A DNA stretch of 64,000 nucleotides from contig NZ_CP113975.1 of assembly GCF_026870155.1 (NCBI RefSeq), forward strand, positions 1,488,001 to 1,552,000. The letters run 5' to 3'. The position numbers and the translations under genes were made by a program. This document shows positions 42,135-51,569 of this stretch, piece by piece (the stretch's first letter is position 1; each line of letters starts with the position of its first letter). The DNA is from Flavobacterium marginilacus (GTDB lineage: Bacteria > Bacteroidota > Bacteroidia > Flavobacteriales > Flavobacteriaceae). Below the pieces are notes generated by a model that was given only the letters and a program-made list of their open reading frames with translations, was not told the DNA's origin and did not search any database.

Positions 42135-42737
42135 TTAAAGATCTTCTAAGAGCAATAGGTATAAATTTTTTGCGGAACTTCCATACTGAGTGAAATCTTC
42201 CTCTTTGGCTTTTTCGAAATATTTGATAGTTGTGATATTGGTAGGGTATTCTGTTAAATATTTTTTTCTGATAGCACTAAGTCCTTCACTTTTACCTTCA
42301 ACAATCTGGCTTGTTTTTGCCAAAATTATGATATTGGCAGGTAAATCATTTGGTTTTTTCTGCTTAATCTGATTGGAGGAAAATAAAATTGATCCTTCTT
42401 CAGTTATTAGATTTTCGCAGCCGGATAATAAAAATTTAGGGTTTATATTTTGACCGTATGTAAGTTTGTTTTCATCTAATAAAAAAAACAATTTTGGTTC
42501 GTAACATAAAGCTTCAGTTTCAAACCAGTCATTTTCTTCAAGTATATTTTCAAATTGCTCTTTTACTTCATCTAAATTTTCGCAGTATAAAAATTTCCCG
42601 CCGTTTTTTTTAAAATTATAGATGAACTGTTCATCCAAAGGGGAGTTAATATCTGGATTTGGTTTATTTGAATTATCGTTCATGCCTTCATCAGATGAAG
42701 GATCATTAGAACCAAATAATTTTTTAAAAAGATTCAT
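42135..42737 (-). CDS. LUD domain protein
   Basis: A 200-residue protein of the LUD (LutB/LutC-type) fold, with FLLDENKLTYGQN, ILAKTSQIVEGKSEGLSAIRKK and TTIKYFEK. The N-terminal 40 residues are polar and look disordered. Lactate utilisation proteins share the fold, but this isolated form lies between ftsH and cdsA, where I recall similar genes in other Flavobacteriia, and no lutA/lutB genes adjoin. Its biochemical role is unknown. Confidence 0.72.
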   Translation of the reverse strand: MNLFKKLFGSNDPSSDEGMNDNSNKPNPDINSPLDEQFIYNFKKNGGKFLYCENLDEVKEQFENILEENDWFETEALCYEPKLFFLLDENKLTYGQNINPKFLLSGCENLITEEGSILFSSNQIKQKKPNDLPANIIILAKTSQIVEGKSEGLSAIRKKYLTEYPTNITTIKYFEKAKEEDFTQYGSSAKNLYLLLLEDL

Positions 42738-42784
42738 ATTTGTTACTAATCGTTTTGTGTTACTTGAAAACGTTCAAAGATAAA

Positions 42785-42823
42785 AAAATCTTAATTCAAA
42801 ACGAGGTTTTGAATTAAGATTTT
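42785..42823 (-). terminator. Hairpin after ftsH
   Basis: A perfect 18-bp stem, AAAATCTTAATTCAAAAC (42785-42802) and its complement (42806-42823), with a GAG loop. On the minus strand it ends in GATTTTTTTA. It separates ftsH from the LUD-cdsA-psd genes. Confidence 0.85.
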
Positions 42824-42844
42824 AAATATTTGTTAATTTTTAAA

Positions 42845-44770
42845 TTACGAAACTACTTCGCCTAAATTTTTGTCGAATGTTCTCTGACCAAATATAGCTT
42901 CTAAATCATCTTTGAAGATTACTTCTTTTTCAATTAAAATATCAGCAAGCTGATTTAATTTATCTTTGTTTTCTTCTAAAATCTGAATGGCCCTAACGTA
43001 TTGTCCTTCGATTAATTCTGAAATTTCAGCATCAATTATTTTGGCAGTATCATCAGAATAAGGTTTAGAAAAACTGTATTCGCTTTGCCCTGATGAATCG
43101 TAATAAGTAACATTTCCTATTTTGTCATTCAAACCATAAATCGTTACCATTGCGCGGGCTTGGCGTGTTACTTTTTCTAAGTCACTAAGTGCTCCAGTCG
43201 AAATTCTGTCAAAAGTTACTTTCTCCGCTGCTCTTCCTCCCATAGTTGCGCACATTTCGTCTAACATTTGATCTGTTCTGACGATTTGTCTTTCTTCAGG
43301 AAGGTACCATGCTGCTCCCAGACTTTGTCCGCGGGGTACAATAGTCACTTTAATAAGCGGTGCAGCATGCTCAAGCATCCAGCTTACAGTTGCGTGACCA
43401 GCTTCGTGAATGGCGATTGCTCTTTTTTCTTCAGGAGTAATAATTTTGTTTTTCTTTTCAAGACCGCCGATAATTCTGTCTACGGCATCAAGAAAATCCT
43501 GTTTGTCAACTGCAGTTTTGTTGTTACGGGCAGCAATCAAAGCGGCTTCGTTACAAACATTAGCAATATCGGCACCAGAGAAACCTGGAGTCTGTTTGGC
43601 AAGGAAATCGAGATCAAGTCCTTCTACTTTTTTGATAGGTCCTAAGTGAACTTGGAAAATTTCAGCTCTTTCACGAATGTCTGGTAAGTCCACAAAAATC
43701 TGTCTGTCAAAACGTCCGGCACGCATCAGGGCTTTGTCTAAAACATCGGCTCTGTTTGTCGCTGCAAGAACAATTACATTTGAATTAGTTCCGAAACCGT
43801 CCATCTCAGTCAGTAATTGATTCAGAGTATTTTCTCTTTCATCATTTCCGCCGGACATATTGCTTTTCCCTCTTGCACGTCCTACCGCATCAATTTCGTC
43901 GATAAAAATAATTGCTGGAGATTTTTCTTTGGCTTGTTTGAAAAGATCACGTACACGAGAAGCACCAACTCCTACGAACATTTCCACAAAATCAGAACCA
44001 GAAAGAGAGAAAAACGGCACTTGAGCTTCGCCGGCAACAGCTTTGGCTAATAAAGTTTTACCTGTTCCTGGAGGTCCTACTAATAATGCTCCTTTAGGGA
44101 TTTTACCTCCCAGATTAGTGTATTTTTCAGGGTTTTTAAGAAATTCTACAATTTCCTGTATTTCTTCTTTGGCACCTTCTAATCCAGCTACGTCTTTAAA
44201 AGTGGTTTTGATATCTGTTTTTTCGTCAAAGAGTTTTGCTTTTGATTTTCCAATATTGAAAATCTGTCCGCCTCCGCCGCCTGGTCCGCCAGACATTTTT
44301 CTCATGATAAAAATCCACACACCTATAATGATTATTATTGGCAGCAGGCTTATTAAGATATCTGTCCAATTGCTGGAATCTTTAAAATCGTAATCGACTA
44401 ATTTCTTTTCAATCTTGGCCTTGTCAAGTTTTTCTTGAAATGATTTAAGGTCTCCAAATTTTGTTGTGTAATGAGGACCTTTATTAGGCTGATCTAAAAC
44501 ATTTTTTGCAACTTTTTTATTAGCAGGGTCTTTTAATGCAGCATCCGAAAGATAAATTTCTGCATCTTTATTGTTGAAAATGACAACATTTTTAATTTGT
44601 CCTTTAGCCAGCATGTTATCAATCTCAGACGATTTTAGCTGACCTGGTTCTTGAAAGTTTGATCCGCCGGTTGCAAAGCTTATTGCTAAAAAAATCAATA
44701 TTATTGCAGTGTATACTAACCAAGGACTTACCTTAAATTTATTTGAATTTGGATTATTTTCTTTAGCCAT
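42845..44770 (-). CDS. ftsH: ATP-dependent zinc metalloprotease FtsH
   Basis: Membrane-bound AAA+ protease (641 residues) for quality control of membrane proteins. Two membrane helices (about 18-36 and 135-155) flank a periplasmic domain. The AAA domain has Walker A GPPGTGKT, Walker [12 protein letters not shown], and the pore and SRH elements ([20 protein letters not shown]). The protease site is [12 protein letters not shown], with a downstream Asp in LSDLEKV. It lies 15 bases after rsfS, so the two are co-transcribed. The assignment is certain. Confidence 0.98.
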   Translation of the reverse strand: MAKENNPNSNKFKVSPWLVYTAIILIFLAISFATGGSNFQEPGQLKSSEIDNMLAKGQIKNVVIFNNKDAEIYLSDAALKDPANKKVAKNVLDQPNKGPHYTTKFGDLKSFQEKLDKAKIEKKLVDYDFKDSSNWTDILISLLPIIIIIGVWIFIMRKMSGGPGGGGGQIFNIGKSKAKLFDEKTDIKTTFKDVAGLEGAKEEIQEIVEFLKNPEKYTNLGGKIPKGALLVGPPGTGKTLLAKAVAGEAQVPFFSLSGSDFVEMFVGVGASRVRDLFKQAKEKSPAIIFIDEIDAVGRARGKSNMSGGNDERENTLNQLLTEMDGFGTNSNVIVLAATNRADVLDKALMRAGRFDRQIFVDLPDIRERAEIFQVHLGPIKKVEGLDLDFLAKQTPGFSGADIANVCNEAALIAARNNKTAVDKQDFLDAVDRIIGGLEKKNKIITPEEKRAIAIHEAGHATVSWMLEHAAPLIKVTIVPRGQSLGAAWYLPEERQIVRTDQMLDEMCATMGGRAAEKVTFDRISTGALSDLEKVTRQARAMVTIYGLNDKIGNVTYYDSSGQSEYSFSKPYSDDTAKIIDAEISELIEGQYVRAIQILEENKDKLNQLADILIEKEVIFKDDLEAIFGQRTFDKNLGEVVS

Positions 44771-44785
44771 TAGAAGATTGTTTCT

Positions 44786-45157
44786 TTAATATTTGTTTTC
44801 GATTTTAGTGATTTTGGCATCACCCCAAAGACTTTCAATGTTATAATATTCACGAATGTGTTTTTGAAATACATGTACTACGATGTGAACATAATCCATT
44901 AATACCCATTCGGCTACATCAGAACCTTCAACATGCCAAGGTTTGTCTTTTAAATCTTTAGAAACTGTTTTTTGAATTGAATTAACAATAGCATTTACTT
45001 GTGTATTTGAATTACCATTGCATATTACAAAATAGTCACAAACTGCAGTGTCTATTTCTCTTAAATCTAAAATATCGATATCACTTCCTTTTACTTCTTC
45101 TATTCCTTTTATGATGTTTGCCAATAGAGCATCATTGTTTATAATCTTTTTCGTCAT
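44786..45157 (-). CDS. rsfS: Ribosomal silencing factor
   Basis: A 123-residue RsfS/Iojap protein, which binds uL14 and blocks subunit joining in starved cells. Characteristic segments are DILDLREIDTAVCDYFVICNG, KPWHVEGS, WVLMDYVHIVVHVF and YYNIESLWGDA. I chose the ATG at 45157 (MTKKIINN). A longer in-frame reading adds 11 residues without family similarity. It precedes ftsH by 15 bases and is divergent from birA. Confidence 0.94.
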   Translation of the reverse strand: MTKKIINNDALLANIIKGIEEVKGSDIDILDLREIDTAVCDYFVICNGNSNTQVNAIVNSIQKTVSKDLKDKPWHVEGSDVAEWVLMDYVHIVVHVFQKHIREYYNIESLWGDAKITKIENKY

Positions 45158-45252
45158 GTATTTTTTTATATGAATTTGTAAAGTTACCATTTTTTGTGAT
45201 TAATTTTGAACCTTAACATAATATTAAATTATGTTTTTCAAAATAAATCCAA

Positions 45253-45981
45253 ATGAAGTTAATCAAACTCGATGCCATAGATTCTACAAATGAGTTTCTA
45301 AAAGGGCTGTCGAATAGACAGGAGGTTCAAAACTTTACAGTTATTACTGCTGAAACCCAGTCGAAAGGGAAGGGGCAGATGGGGGCAAAATGGAATTCTG
45401 AACCGGGTAAGAATCTTATTATGAGTGTTTTGGTTAAGGATTTTTTATTTGATTATGAAGCTGTTTTTAATCTAAATGTAGTGGTTTCACTTTCGGTAAT
45501 CAGGGCTTTAAAAAAATATAATATTCCAGAATTGAGTATTAAATGGCCAAACGACATTATGTCAGCTAATAAGAAGATTGGTGGCATACTGATAGAGAAT
45601 AGTATTAAAGGCGATGGATCAATCACGTCTATTGTTGGTCTGGGGCTGAATGTTAATCAGGTGGAATTTCAAGATCTGCCCAGAGCTTCTTCTATGGCTT
45701 TGGTTTGTAATACTGCATTTGATAAAGAAGAAATCCTTTTTTCAATAGTATCAAAAATGGAAAAAATGATAGCAGGTTATGAAGTAAAAGCACAGGATTT
45801 ATGGCAGGAGTATACTAATGAATTATTTAAAATTGAAATGCCTGCGGCTTTTGCCGATGCAGATCAAATCAATTTTATGGGTATTATAAAAGGGGTTTCG
45901 GCTATAGGGAAACTTCAGATTCTGTTAGAAGACGATACTGTCTGCGAATACAGTCTTAAAGAAGTACAGATGTTATACTAA
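45253..45981 (+). CDS. birA: Biotin-[acetyl-CoA-carboxylase] ligase
   Basis: A 242-residue biotin protein ligase that activates biotin as biotinyl-AMP and attaches it to carboxylase carrier protein. The motifs are AIDSTNEFLK at the start, the biotinyl-AMP loop SKGKGQMGAKW, and SIKWPNDIMSANKKIGGIL. There is no N-terminal helix-turn-helix, so it is the enzyme-only type and not a repressor. A terminator follows at once. The assignment is secure. Confidence 0.94.
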   Translation: MKLIKLDAIDSTNEFLKGLSNRQEVQNFTVITAETQSKGKGQMGAKWNSEPGKNLIMSVLVKDFLFDYEAVFNLNVVVSLSVIRALKKYNIPELSIKWPNDIMSANKKIGGILIENSIKGDGSITSIVGLGLNVNQVEFQDLPRASSMALVCNTAFDKEEILFSIVSKMEKMIAGYEVKAQDLWQEYTNELFKIEMPAAFADADQINFMGIIKGVSAIGKLQILLEDDTVCEYSLKEVQMLY

Positions 45982-45984
45982 AAA

Positions 45985-46027
45985 AAGCCTTTTAGCTAAA
46001 AACTAAAAGGCTTCTGTGTATTTTTTT
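45985..46027. terminator. Terminator between birA and the SRPBCC gene
   Basis: AAGCCTTTTAG (45985-45995) and CTAAAAGGCTT (46003-46013) form an 11-bp stem, with a T run shortly after on the plus strand and TTTTTT on the minus strand. It serves the convergent genes. Confidence 0.85.
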
Positions 46028-46041
46028 GTTTATAAATGGTT

Positions 46042-46434
46042 TTACAGTTTTATCATATTGGTTGCCAAGGTCTCAATAAATTTTGAAATTGGTCCTTTTA
46101 CCATCATAGCCATCATTGCGTTGAATTCGCCTTCAAAATCCAGTTTTACAGCACTGGAATTTTCGGAGACAGAGTCAATATTAGCTACTAAGGAAAATGG
46201 AAGTTTATCGCTTGCTGCACCCAAAACTATTTTGTTTGGAGCTGTTTTATCTTTCATTTTTAATTTGATTTCAGGCATTCCCTTTAATCCAAAAATAAAA
46301 GCATCTTCGCCAGTGATTTCAAATTTTGCAATATTATCCGGCATTAATTTTTCGAAGTTTTTTACATCGCTCAATAAATCGAATAATTCTTGGGCAGATT
46401 TTTCAACGGTAACCCTTGGGCTTTCTAAATTCAT
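46042..46434 (-). CDS. SRPBCC (START-like) family protein
   Basis: A 130-residue single-domain protein of the SRPBCC fold: SPRVTVEKSAQELFDLLSDV, then beta strands with FLMPDN-like and FEITGED stretches, and a long C-terminal helix (VKGPISKFIETLATNMI). Such proteins form a hydrophobic ligand cavity; the ligand is unknown. It follows pyrE by 39 bases in the same direction, an arrangement I recall from other Flavobacteriia. Confidence 0.78.
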   Translation of the reverse strand: MNLESPRVTVEKSAQELFDLLSDVKNFEKLMPDNIAKFEITGEDAFIFGLKGMPEIKLKMKDKTAPNKIVLGAASDKLPFSLVANIDSVSENSSAVKLDFEGEFNAMMAMMVKGPISKFIETLATNMIKL

Positions 46435-46473
46435 AGTAGTATTTTGTTTGTATTCTGATTGTGCAGTATAAAA

Positions 46474-47115
46474 TTATACATTCCAAGTGGATGGGCTGAC
46501 ATTCCATTCTCTCAGTGTCTGCTCTTCTTTTTCGGTTATATAGCTCTTTGCAACTGCCAGATTCAGTAAATTTTGATAATTGCTCAGTGTATATAAATCG
46601 ATTTTAGCATTTTTAAAGTTTTGGTCTGCAACATCAAATCCATAAGTGAATATGGCTGCCATTCCTTTTATAACTGCTCCTGCCTCGCGTAAGCCTTCAA
46701 CGGCAAGCAGGCTGCTGTTTCCAGTGCTTATTAAATCTTCTATGATTACTACGCTTTGTCCTTTTTGCAGAAAACCTTCTACTTGGTTTTGTCGTCCATG
46801 TTTTTTTGGTTCTGGACGAACATACACAAAAGGAAGTCCCATGCTCTCGGCAACCAGCATTCCTATGCCTATTGCTCCAGTGGCTACACCAGCAATTACA
46901 TCAGGTTTACCAAACTGCTTTTCGATGTTTTTAGAAAATTCGTCTCTTACATAATTTCTTATGGCTGGAAACGAGAGGATTAAACGATTATCGCAATATA
47001 TAGGCGATTTCCATCCAGAAGCCCATGTAAAAGGATTTCCTGGATTCAATTTAATTGCATTTATTTGCAAAAGCAATTCGGCTGTTTTTTCGGCTGTATC
47101 TTTATTAAAAATCAT
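46474..47115 (-). CDS. pyrE: Orotate phosphoribosyltransferase
   Basis: A 213-residue enzyme that joins orotate and PRPP to give orotidine monophosphate in pyrimidine synthesis. The PRPP-binding motif is VVIIEDLISTGNSSL, with IAGVATGAIGIGMLVA and the lysine-containing VRPEPKKHGRQNQVEG loop before it. I chose the ATG at 47115 (MIFNKDTAEK) rather than an in-frame start 11 codons upstream that would run into the divergent Nudix gene. Confidence 0.95.
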   Translation of the reverse strand: MIFNKDTAEKTAELLLQINAIKLNPGNPFTWASGWKSPIYCDNRLILSFPAIRNYVRDEFSKNIEKQFGKPDVIAGVATGAIGIGMLVAESMGLPFVYVRPEPKKHGRQNQVEGFLQKGQSVVIIEDLISTGNSSLLAVEGLREAGAVIKGMAAIFTYGFDVADQNFKNAKIDLYTLSNYQNLLNLAVAKSYITEKEEQTLREWNVSPSTWNV

Positions 47116-47122
47116 AATACAA

Positions 47123-47719
47123 ATGTATAAAGTTTTTGTTAACGACAAACCACTTTTTTTGACAAATCAAATTTCTAAAGAAACTGATTTTCAGCTTTTC
47201 CTGCTTGATAGTATTGATGTTAAGCAAGTTATTGTAAAAATGTTTCAGAATAAAATTAAGAAAGCATATCTGTATCACCCTGACGAAAGTGTGATTATGA
47301 AAACTCTGAAAGCCAAAATTTCTGTAAATAAAGCTGGGGGAGGTTTGGTTTATAATAAAAAAGGGGAGGTTTTATTTATTTTCAGAAATGGAAAGTGGGA
47401 TCTGCCAAAAGGAGGGACTGACAAAGGCGAACTGATTGAAGAAACGGCAATGCGCGAAGTTGAAGAAGAAACAGGCGTGAACGAATTGAAAGTTGTAAAA
47501 AAGCTGCAGAAAACTTATCATATATTTAAACGAAACGGTAAATACAAATTAAAAATAACCCATTGGTTTGAAATGCACACTGCATTTGAAGGTACTCCAA
47601 AAGGCCAGTTAGAAGAAGGAATTGAAAAAGTTGCCTGGCTGAATCCAGAACAAATACAAGAGGCTTTGCAGAATTCCTACGAAAATATAAAATTACTATT
47701 TGAAGACGATATTATTTAA
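47123..47719 (+). CDS. Nudix hydrolase with N-terminal extension
   Basis: A 198-residue protein. The Nudix box is complete: G-x5-E-x7-REVEEETGV, at about residues 107-130 (GGTDKGELIEE, then AMREVEEETGV). About 65 residues precede the domain and resemble nothing I know. The start was placed at ATG 47123, seven bases from the divergent pyrE start. A longer upstream frame would read through pyrE in antisense and is rejected. The substrate is unknown. Confidence 0.85.
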   Translation: MYKVFVNDKPLFLTNQISKETDFQLFLLDSIDVKQVIVKMFQNKIKKAYLYHPDESVIMKTLKAKISVNKAGGGLVYNKKGEVLFIFRNGKWDLPKGGTDKGELIEETAMREVEEETGVNELKVVKKLQKTYHIFKRNGKYKLKITHWFEMHTAFEGTPKGQLEEGIEKVAWLNPEQIQEALQNSYENIKLLFEDDII

Positions 47720-47762
47720 TAACTATCTTTGAAATAAAAAAGATTTCAAAGCAAAATAGTTA

Positions 47763-47800
47763 GTACGAATTGCACAATTTTCACAAATTAAATAGTGAGA
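47763..47800. repeat. Partial copy of an ACGAATT-type intergenic repeat
   Basis: ACGAATTGCACAATTTTCAC followed by AAATTAAA resembles the left arm of the large inverted repeat at 58.4 kb. It lies between the Nudix and helicase genes. Confidence 0.45.
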
Positions 47801-47847
47801 ATTAGTGCTTTTTTTGTAATTCATAATTATTAATTCATAATTGGCTT

Positions 47848-47855
47848 TACCTTTG
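47848..47855 (+). promoter_or_regulatory. -7 box of the helicase gene
   Basis: TACCTTTG matches TAnnTTTG exactly and ends only 4 bases before the ATG at 47860. Transcription would start at or near the start codon, which suggests a leaderless mRNA or a start further downstream. Confidence 0.5.
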
Positions 47856-47859
47856 CAAA

Positions 47860-49209
47860 ATGAATAAGAAACACCATTCCAACAATATATTACTGAATTT
47901 AGGCATCGAAAGCCTGAACGAAATGCAGGAAACTGCACAAGATGTTATCCTGAACGATAATAATGTTTTACTGCTTTCTCCAACAGGTTCGGGAAAAACA
48001 CTGGCATTTTTACTGCCGGTTTTCGAAATGCTGCAGCCAGAAATTTTATCGGTTCAATGCCTTATTTTAGTTCCTTCTCGTGAACTTGGACTTCAGATTG
48101 AACAGGTTTGGAAAAAAATGGGAACCGATTACAAAGTAAATGTCTGCTATGGCGGGCATTCTATTGATACTGAAATCAAAAATCTTAGTAATCCGCCTGC
48201 AGTTTTGATAGGGACTCCTGGCCGGATTGCAGATCATATCGACAGAGGCACTTTTCGATTGGATAAAATACAGACATTAATCTTAGACGAGTTTGATAAA
48301 TCGCTGCAGTTAGGTTTTCATGAGCAGATGTCGTTTATCATTGGGAAATTAAGTAAACTAAATAAACGTATTTTAGTTTCGGCTACATCAGATATTGAAA
48401 TTCCAAAATACACCCGAGTGGTAAATCCTACGGTTTTAGATTTTATACCAACGGAAGAAGAGCAGGAAAGTAATTTGGTTACCAAAATGGTAATCTCGAA
48501 AGAAAAAGACAAATTGGGAAGTCTATTCAATTTGATCTGTTCCTTAAAATCACAATCGGCGATTATTTTTTGTAATCACCGCGATGCAGCAGAACGTATT
48601 AGTGACACTTTGAATGAAAAAGGAATTTTTTCAACCTATTATCATGGCGGTATGGATCAGGAGGAACGTGAAAGAGCCTTGATTCAATTCCGAAATGGGA
48701 GTATGAGTTATTTAATCACTACTGATTTAGCTGCGCGCGGATTGGATATTCCTGAAATGAAACATGTAATTCATTATCATTTACCATTAAAAGAAGATGA
48801 ATTTACACATAGAAACGGTAGAACTGCCCGTATGCAGGCCTCTGGTACTGCTTATCTTATTGTAAATGAAAGTGAAAAAAAACTGGATTATGTTGATTAT
48901 GGCATGGAAGTTTTAAATGTAGAAAACAGTACAAATCTGCCAAAACCGCCCGAGTTTCAAACTATTTACATTAGCGGCGGAAAGAAAAATAAGTTAAATA
49001 AAATTGATATCGTTGGTTTCTTTTCTCAAAAAGGAAGACTCGAGAAAGGCGATTTAGGATTAATTGAAGTAAAGGATTTTATTTCGTTTGCAGCTGTAAA
49101 ATATAATAAAGTAAAAGAGCTGCTTTATAATGTTAAGGACGAAAAAATGAAAGGGAAGAAGTTTAAAATTGAAGTTGCCAGAAAAGTAATTAAAAAAGAA
49201 GAAGAATAA
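47860..49209 (+). CDS. DEAD-box RNA helicase, DbpA-like
   Basis: A 449-residue RNA helicase. The motifs are Q-motif-like MQETAQ, I SPTGSGKT, II DEFD (in place of DEAD), III SATS, IV IIFCNHRDAAE, V TDLAARGLD and VI HRNGRTAR. The C-terminal about 75 residues (KIDIVGFFSQKGRLEKGDLG, then EVKDFISFAAV) form a DbpA-type RNA-binding domain, which in E. coli targets 23S rRNA hairpin 92. It probably assists large-subunit assembly. The Phe in motif II is unusual but within DExD variation. Confidence 0.9.
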   Translation: MNKKHHSNNILLNLGIESLNEMQETAQDVILNDNNVLLLSPTGSGKTLAFLLPVFEMLQPEILSVQCLILVPSRELGLQIEQVWKKMGTDYKVNVCYGGHSIDTEIKNLSNPPAVLIGTPGRIADHIDRGTFRLDKIQTLILDEFDKSLQLGFHEQMSFIIGKLSKLNKRILVSATSDIEIPKYTRVVNPTVLDFIPTEEEQESNLVTKMVISKEKDKLGSLFNLICSLKSQSAIIFCNHRDAAERISDTLNEKGIFSTYYHGGMDQEERERALIQFRNGSMSYLITTDLAARGLDIPEMKHVIHYHLPLKEDEFTHRNGRTARMQASGTAYLIVNESEKKLDYVDYGMEVLNVENSTNLPKPPEFQTIYISGGKKNKLNKIDIVGFFSQKGRLEKGDLGLIEVKDFISFAAVKYNKVKELLYNVKDEKMKGKKFKIEVARKVIKKEEE

Positions 49210-49240
49210 TCAGTACTCAGTTTGATTCTAAAATTGTTAC

Positions 49241-50776
49241 ATGAAAAAACTACTTAATTTATTCGACTTCTCACAGAAAGTGAATTATAAAACAGAAATT
49301 TTAGCGGGGTTTACTGTAGCGATGACGATGATTCCAGAATCGCTGTCTTTTGCGATATTGGCTGGTTTTCCTCCTTTGACTGGTTTGTATGCGGCTTTTA
49401 TAGCTGGTTTTGTTACGGCAATTTTTGGAGGAAGGCCAGGGTTGATTTCAGGCGGAGCTGGTGCAACGGTGATTGTGCTAATTGCTTTGATGAAATCTAA
49501 TGGTCTGGAATATGTTTTTGCTGCTGTAGCTTTAGCAGGTGTACTGCAGATTTTAGTAGGTCTTTTTAAATTAGGCAAGTTCATTAGATTGGTCCCTCAT
49601 CCTGTCATGTTTGGGTTTGTAAATGGTTTAGCAATCGTGATATTTATGTCACAGCTGGAGCAGTTTAAAACAGTTGTTAATCACGAAACTGTCTGGATTT
49701 CTGGAGATCCAATGTATATTATGGCTGGTTTAACGGCTTTGACTATTGCGATTGTAATGCTGGTGCCCAAATTGACAAAAGCAGTTCCTGCTTCATTGAT
49801 AGCTATTATGACGGTCTTTGCAATGGTTTTTTTCTTTGGAATTGAAACTAAAACGGTGAAAGATATTGCATCAATAAGCGGTGGTTTTCCTCCATTTCAT
49901 ATTCCGAATATACCATTTAACTTGGGAACACTGCAGATAATTTTTCCATATGCCTTGATTATGGGAGCTGTTGGACTGACAGAAGGCTTACTGACTTTGA
50001 ATTTAGTTGATGAAATTACCGGAACTAAAGGGAACGGCAACCGCGAGTGTATTGCACAGGGAAGTTCTAATATATTGAATGGTTTTTTCTTTGGGATGGG
50101 AGGCTGTCCAATGATTGCGCAGACTTTAGTAAATCTTTCTGCAGGTTCTAGAGCGCGTTTGTCCGGAGTTGTGGCTTCATTGACTATTCTTCTGATTATT
50201 TTATTTGGCGCCCCTGTTATCGAAAAATTGCCAATGGCTGCTTTGACAGGAGTAATGATTATGGTTGCTATTGGTACATTTGAATGGGCTAGTTTAAGGA
50301 TTGTCAATAAAATGCCAAATCACGATGTTTTCGTTGTTGTAATAGTTGCCTTGATTACAGTTTTACTGCATAATCTGGCTTTGGCAGTTTTGATTGGAGT
50401 TGTTGTTTCGGCTTTGGTTTTCGCTTGGGAAAGCGCAAAAAGAATACGTGCCAAAAAGTATGTTGATGAAAAAGGAGTGAAGCATTATGAAATTTACGGA
50501 CCTCTCTTTTTTGCATCAACAGCTGTATTTGCAGAGAAATTTGATGTGCTGAATGATCCAGATGAAGTAGTTATTGATTTCAAAGAAAGCCGTATTGCAG
50601 ATATGTCGGCTATTGAAGCTTTGAATACTGTCACACTGCGATATTCTAAGATTGGAAAAAAAGTGCATTTACGGCATTTAAGTCCAGACTGCATCAGGTT
50701 ATTAAAAAATGCGGAAACAATTATTGATATAAATATTATAGAGGATCCTAATTACATGGTAGTTAATGTAGATTAG
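49241..50776 (+). CDS. SulP family inorganic anion transporter
   Basis: A 511-residue membrane transporter. The SulP signature region is near the N-terminus (EILAGFTVAMTMIPESLSFA, FPPLTGLYAAFIAGF), followed by many helices up to about residue 390. A C-terminal STAS domain follows (VIDFKESRIADMSAIEALNT). SulP proteins move sulfate, bicarbonate or other anions. The substrate cannot be fixed here, since no carbonic anhydrase or sulfur assimilation gene adjoins. It starts 31 bases after the helicase gene. Confidence 0.9.
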   Translation: MKKLLNLFDFSQKVNYKTEILAGFTVAMTMIPESLSFAILAGFPPLTGLYAAFIAGFVTAIFGGRPGLISGGAGATVIVLIALMKSNGLEYVFAAVALAGVLQILVGLFKLGKFIRLVPHPVMFGFVNGLAIVIFMSQLEQFKTVVNHETVWISGDPMYIMAGLTALTIAIVMLVPKLTKAVPASLIAIMTVFAMVFFFGIETKTVKDIASISGGFPPFHIPNIPFNLGTLQIIFPYALIMGAVGLTEGLLTLNLVDEITGTKGNGNRECIAQGSSNILNGFFFGMGGCPMIAQTLVNLSAGSRARLSGVVASLTILLIILFGAPVIEKLPMAALTGVMIMVAIGTFEWASLRIVNKMPNHDVFVVVIVALITVLLHNLALAVLIGVVVSALVFAWESAKRIRAKKYVDEKGVKHYEIYGPLFFASTAVFAEKFDVLNDPDEVVIDFKESRIADMSAIEALNTVTLRYSKIGKKVHLRHLSPDCIRLLKNAETIIDINIIEDPNYMVVNVD

Positions 50777-50985
50777 GCACTGTAGTTTTTTGTAAAAATA
50801 GTTCAAAACTGTTTTTGGAACGATTTTTTTATTGCTGTTTATCACGACAAGTGAAATTACAAACAAAATAATTGATTTTTATGTTAATAAAAAATAGGAT
50901 TGATAAAGGAGTTAATTTTTTTTATTATTATGTTTGCGGATAAATACTTATTGGATAGAGTATATCATTAAACCCCAAATAAATT

Positions 50986-51426
50986 ATGAAAAAAGTTATT
51001 GCGATTGCTGTTTTATTTATTAGTACTGTTGGTTTTAGTCAAATTAAAGTTCTTGAAACTGTTCCTGTTGAGAAATTAGGCAGAGTAAATAATAGTTTTT
51101 ATGTGCAAAAAATAGGAGATGAGTTTACATTTTACTATACAACAGTTCAATCAGAGGATGCTGAGTCGTCTTTAAAGGCTTTTACATTCAAAAATGTTGA
51201 TAATGCATACCAAAGTTTTTACGGAATCATATCAAAAGGATTTACTGCAAGCCCTTTGAATGATGTAAAATTAGAATTACCTAATAATTTCGTTTGGCTT
51301 CATTACATTGCAAGCTCTGACAAAACTACCGTACAATTTATGGTTTCTAGTAAGGAAGCTGGTTCTACTCATATTTCTGAGCCATTATCAAAAGAGCAGG
51401 TTGAAAAATTATTTCAAAAAAGCTAG
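50986..51426 (+). CDS. Hypothetical secreted protein
   Basis: A 146-residue protein with a clean signal peptide (MKKVIAIAVLFISTVGFSQ). The mature part is beta-rich with aromatic residues (DEFTFYYTTVQ, NNFVWLHYIAS) and has no cysteine or known motif. The end (SEPLSKEQVEKLFQKS) is a charged helix. It is monocistronic with a strong terminator. I recognise no family; it is probably periplasmic or outer-membrane associated. Confidence 0.65.
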   Translation: MKKVIAIAVLFISTVGFSQIKVLETVPVEKLGRVNNSFYVQKIGDEFTFYYTTVQSEDAESSLKAFTFKNVDNAYQSFYGIISKGFTASPLNDVKLELPNNFVWLHYIASSDKTTVQFMVSSKEAGSTHISEPLSKEQVEKLFQKS

Positions 51427-51480
51427 TAGAAAGTTTTAAGTCTGCAGTTATAAGATTTAAGATTACAGACAATAAATTAC

Positions 51481-51513
51481 AAAAAAGTCCTCGATTTTTC
51501 GAGGACTTTTTTT
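51481..51513. terminator. Terminator after the 146-residue secreted protein
   Basis: AAAAAAGTCCTCGA (51481-51494) pairs with TCGAGGACTTTTTT (51499-51512), with a T run. It serves both this gene and the convergent PhnA-like gene. Confidence 0.85.
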
Positions 51514-51517
51514 ATGC

Positions 51518-51569
51518 AATCTGCAATCTGCAATCTGCAATCTGCAATCTGCAATCTGCAATCTGCAAT
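51518..51569. repeat. Perfect heptad tandem repeat AATCTGC, seven copies
   Basis: AATCTGC is repeated seven times in a row (51518-51566), then a broken copy AATCTAT. It lies between a terminator and the stop of the PhnA-like gene (51570). Seven-base units are prone to slippage. It lies outside any believable coding frame. Confidence 0.9.

Noticed and set aside
46961..47122. Long upstream extension of the Nudix gene
   Set aside because: It reads antisense through pyrE. The ATG at 47123 gives a normal start and spacing.
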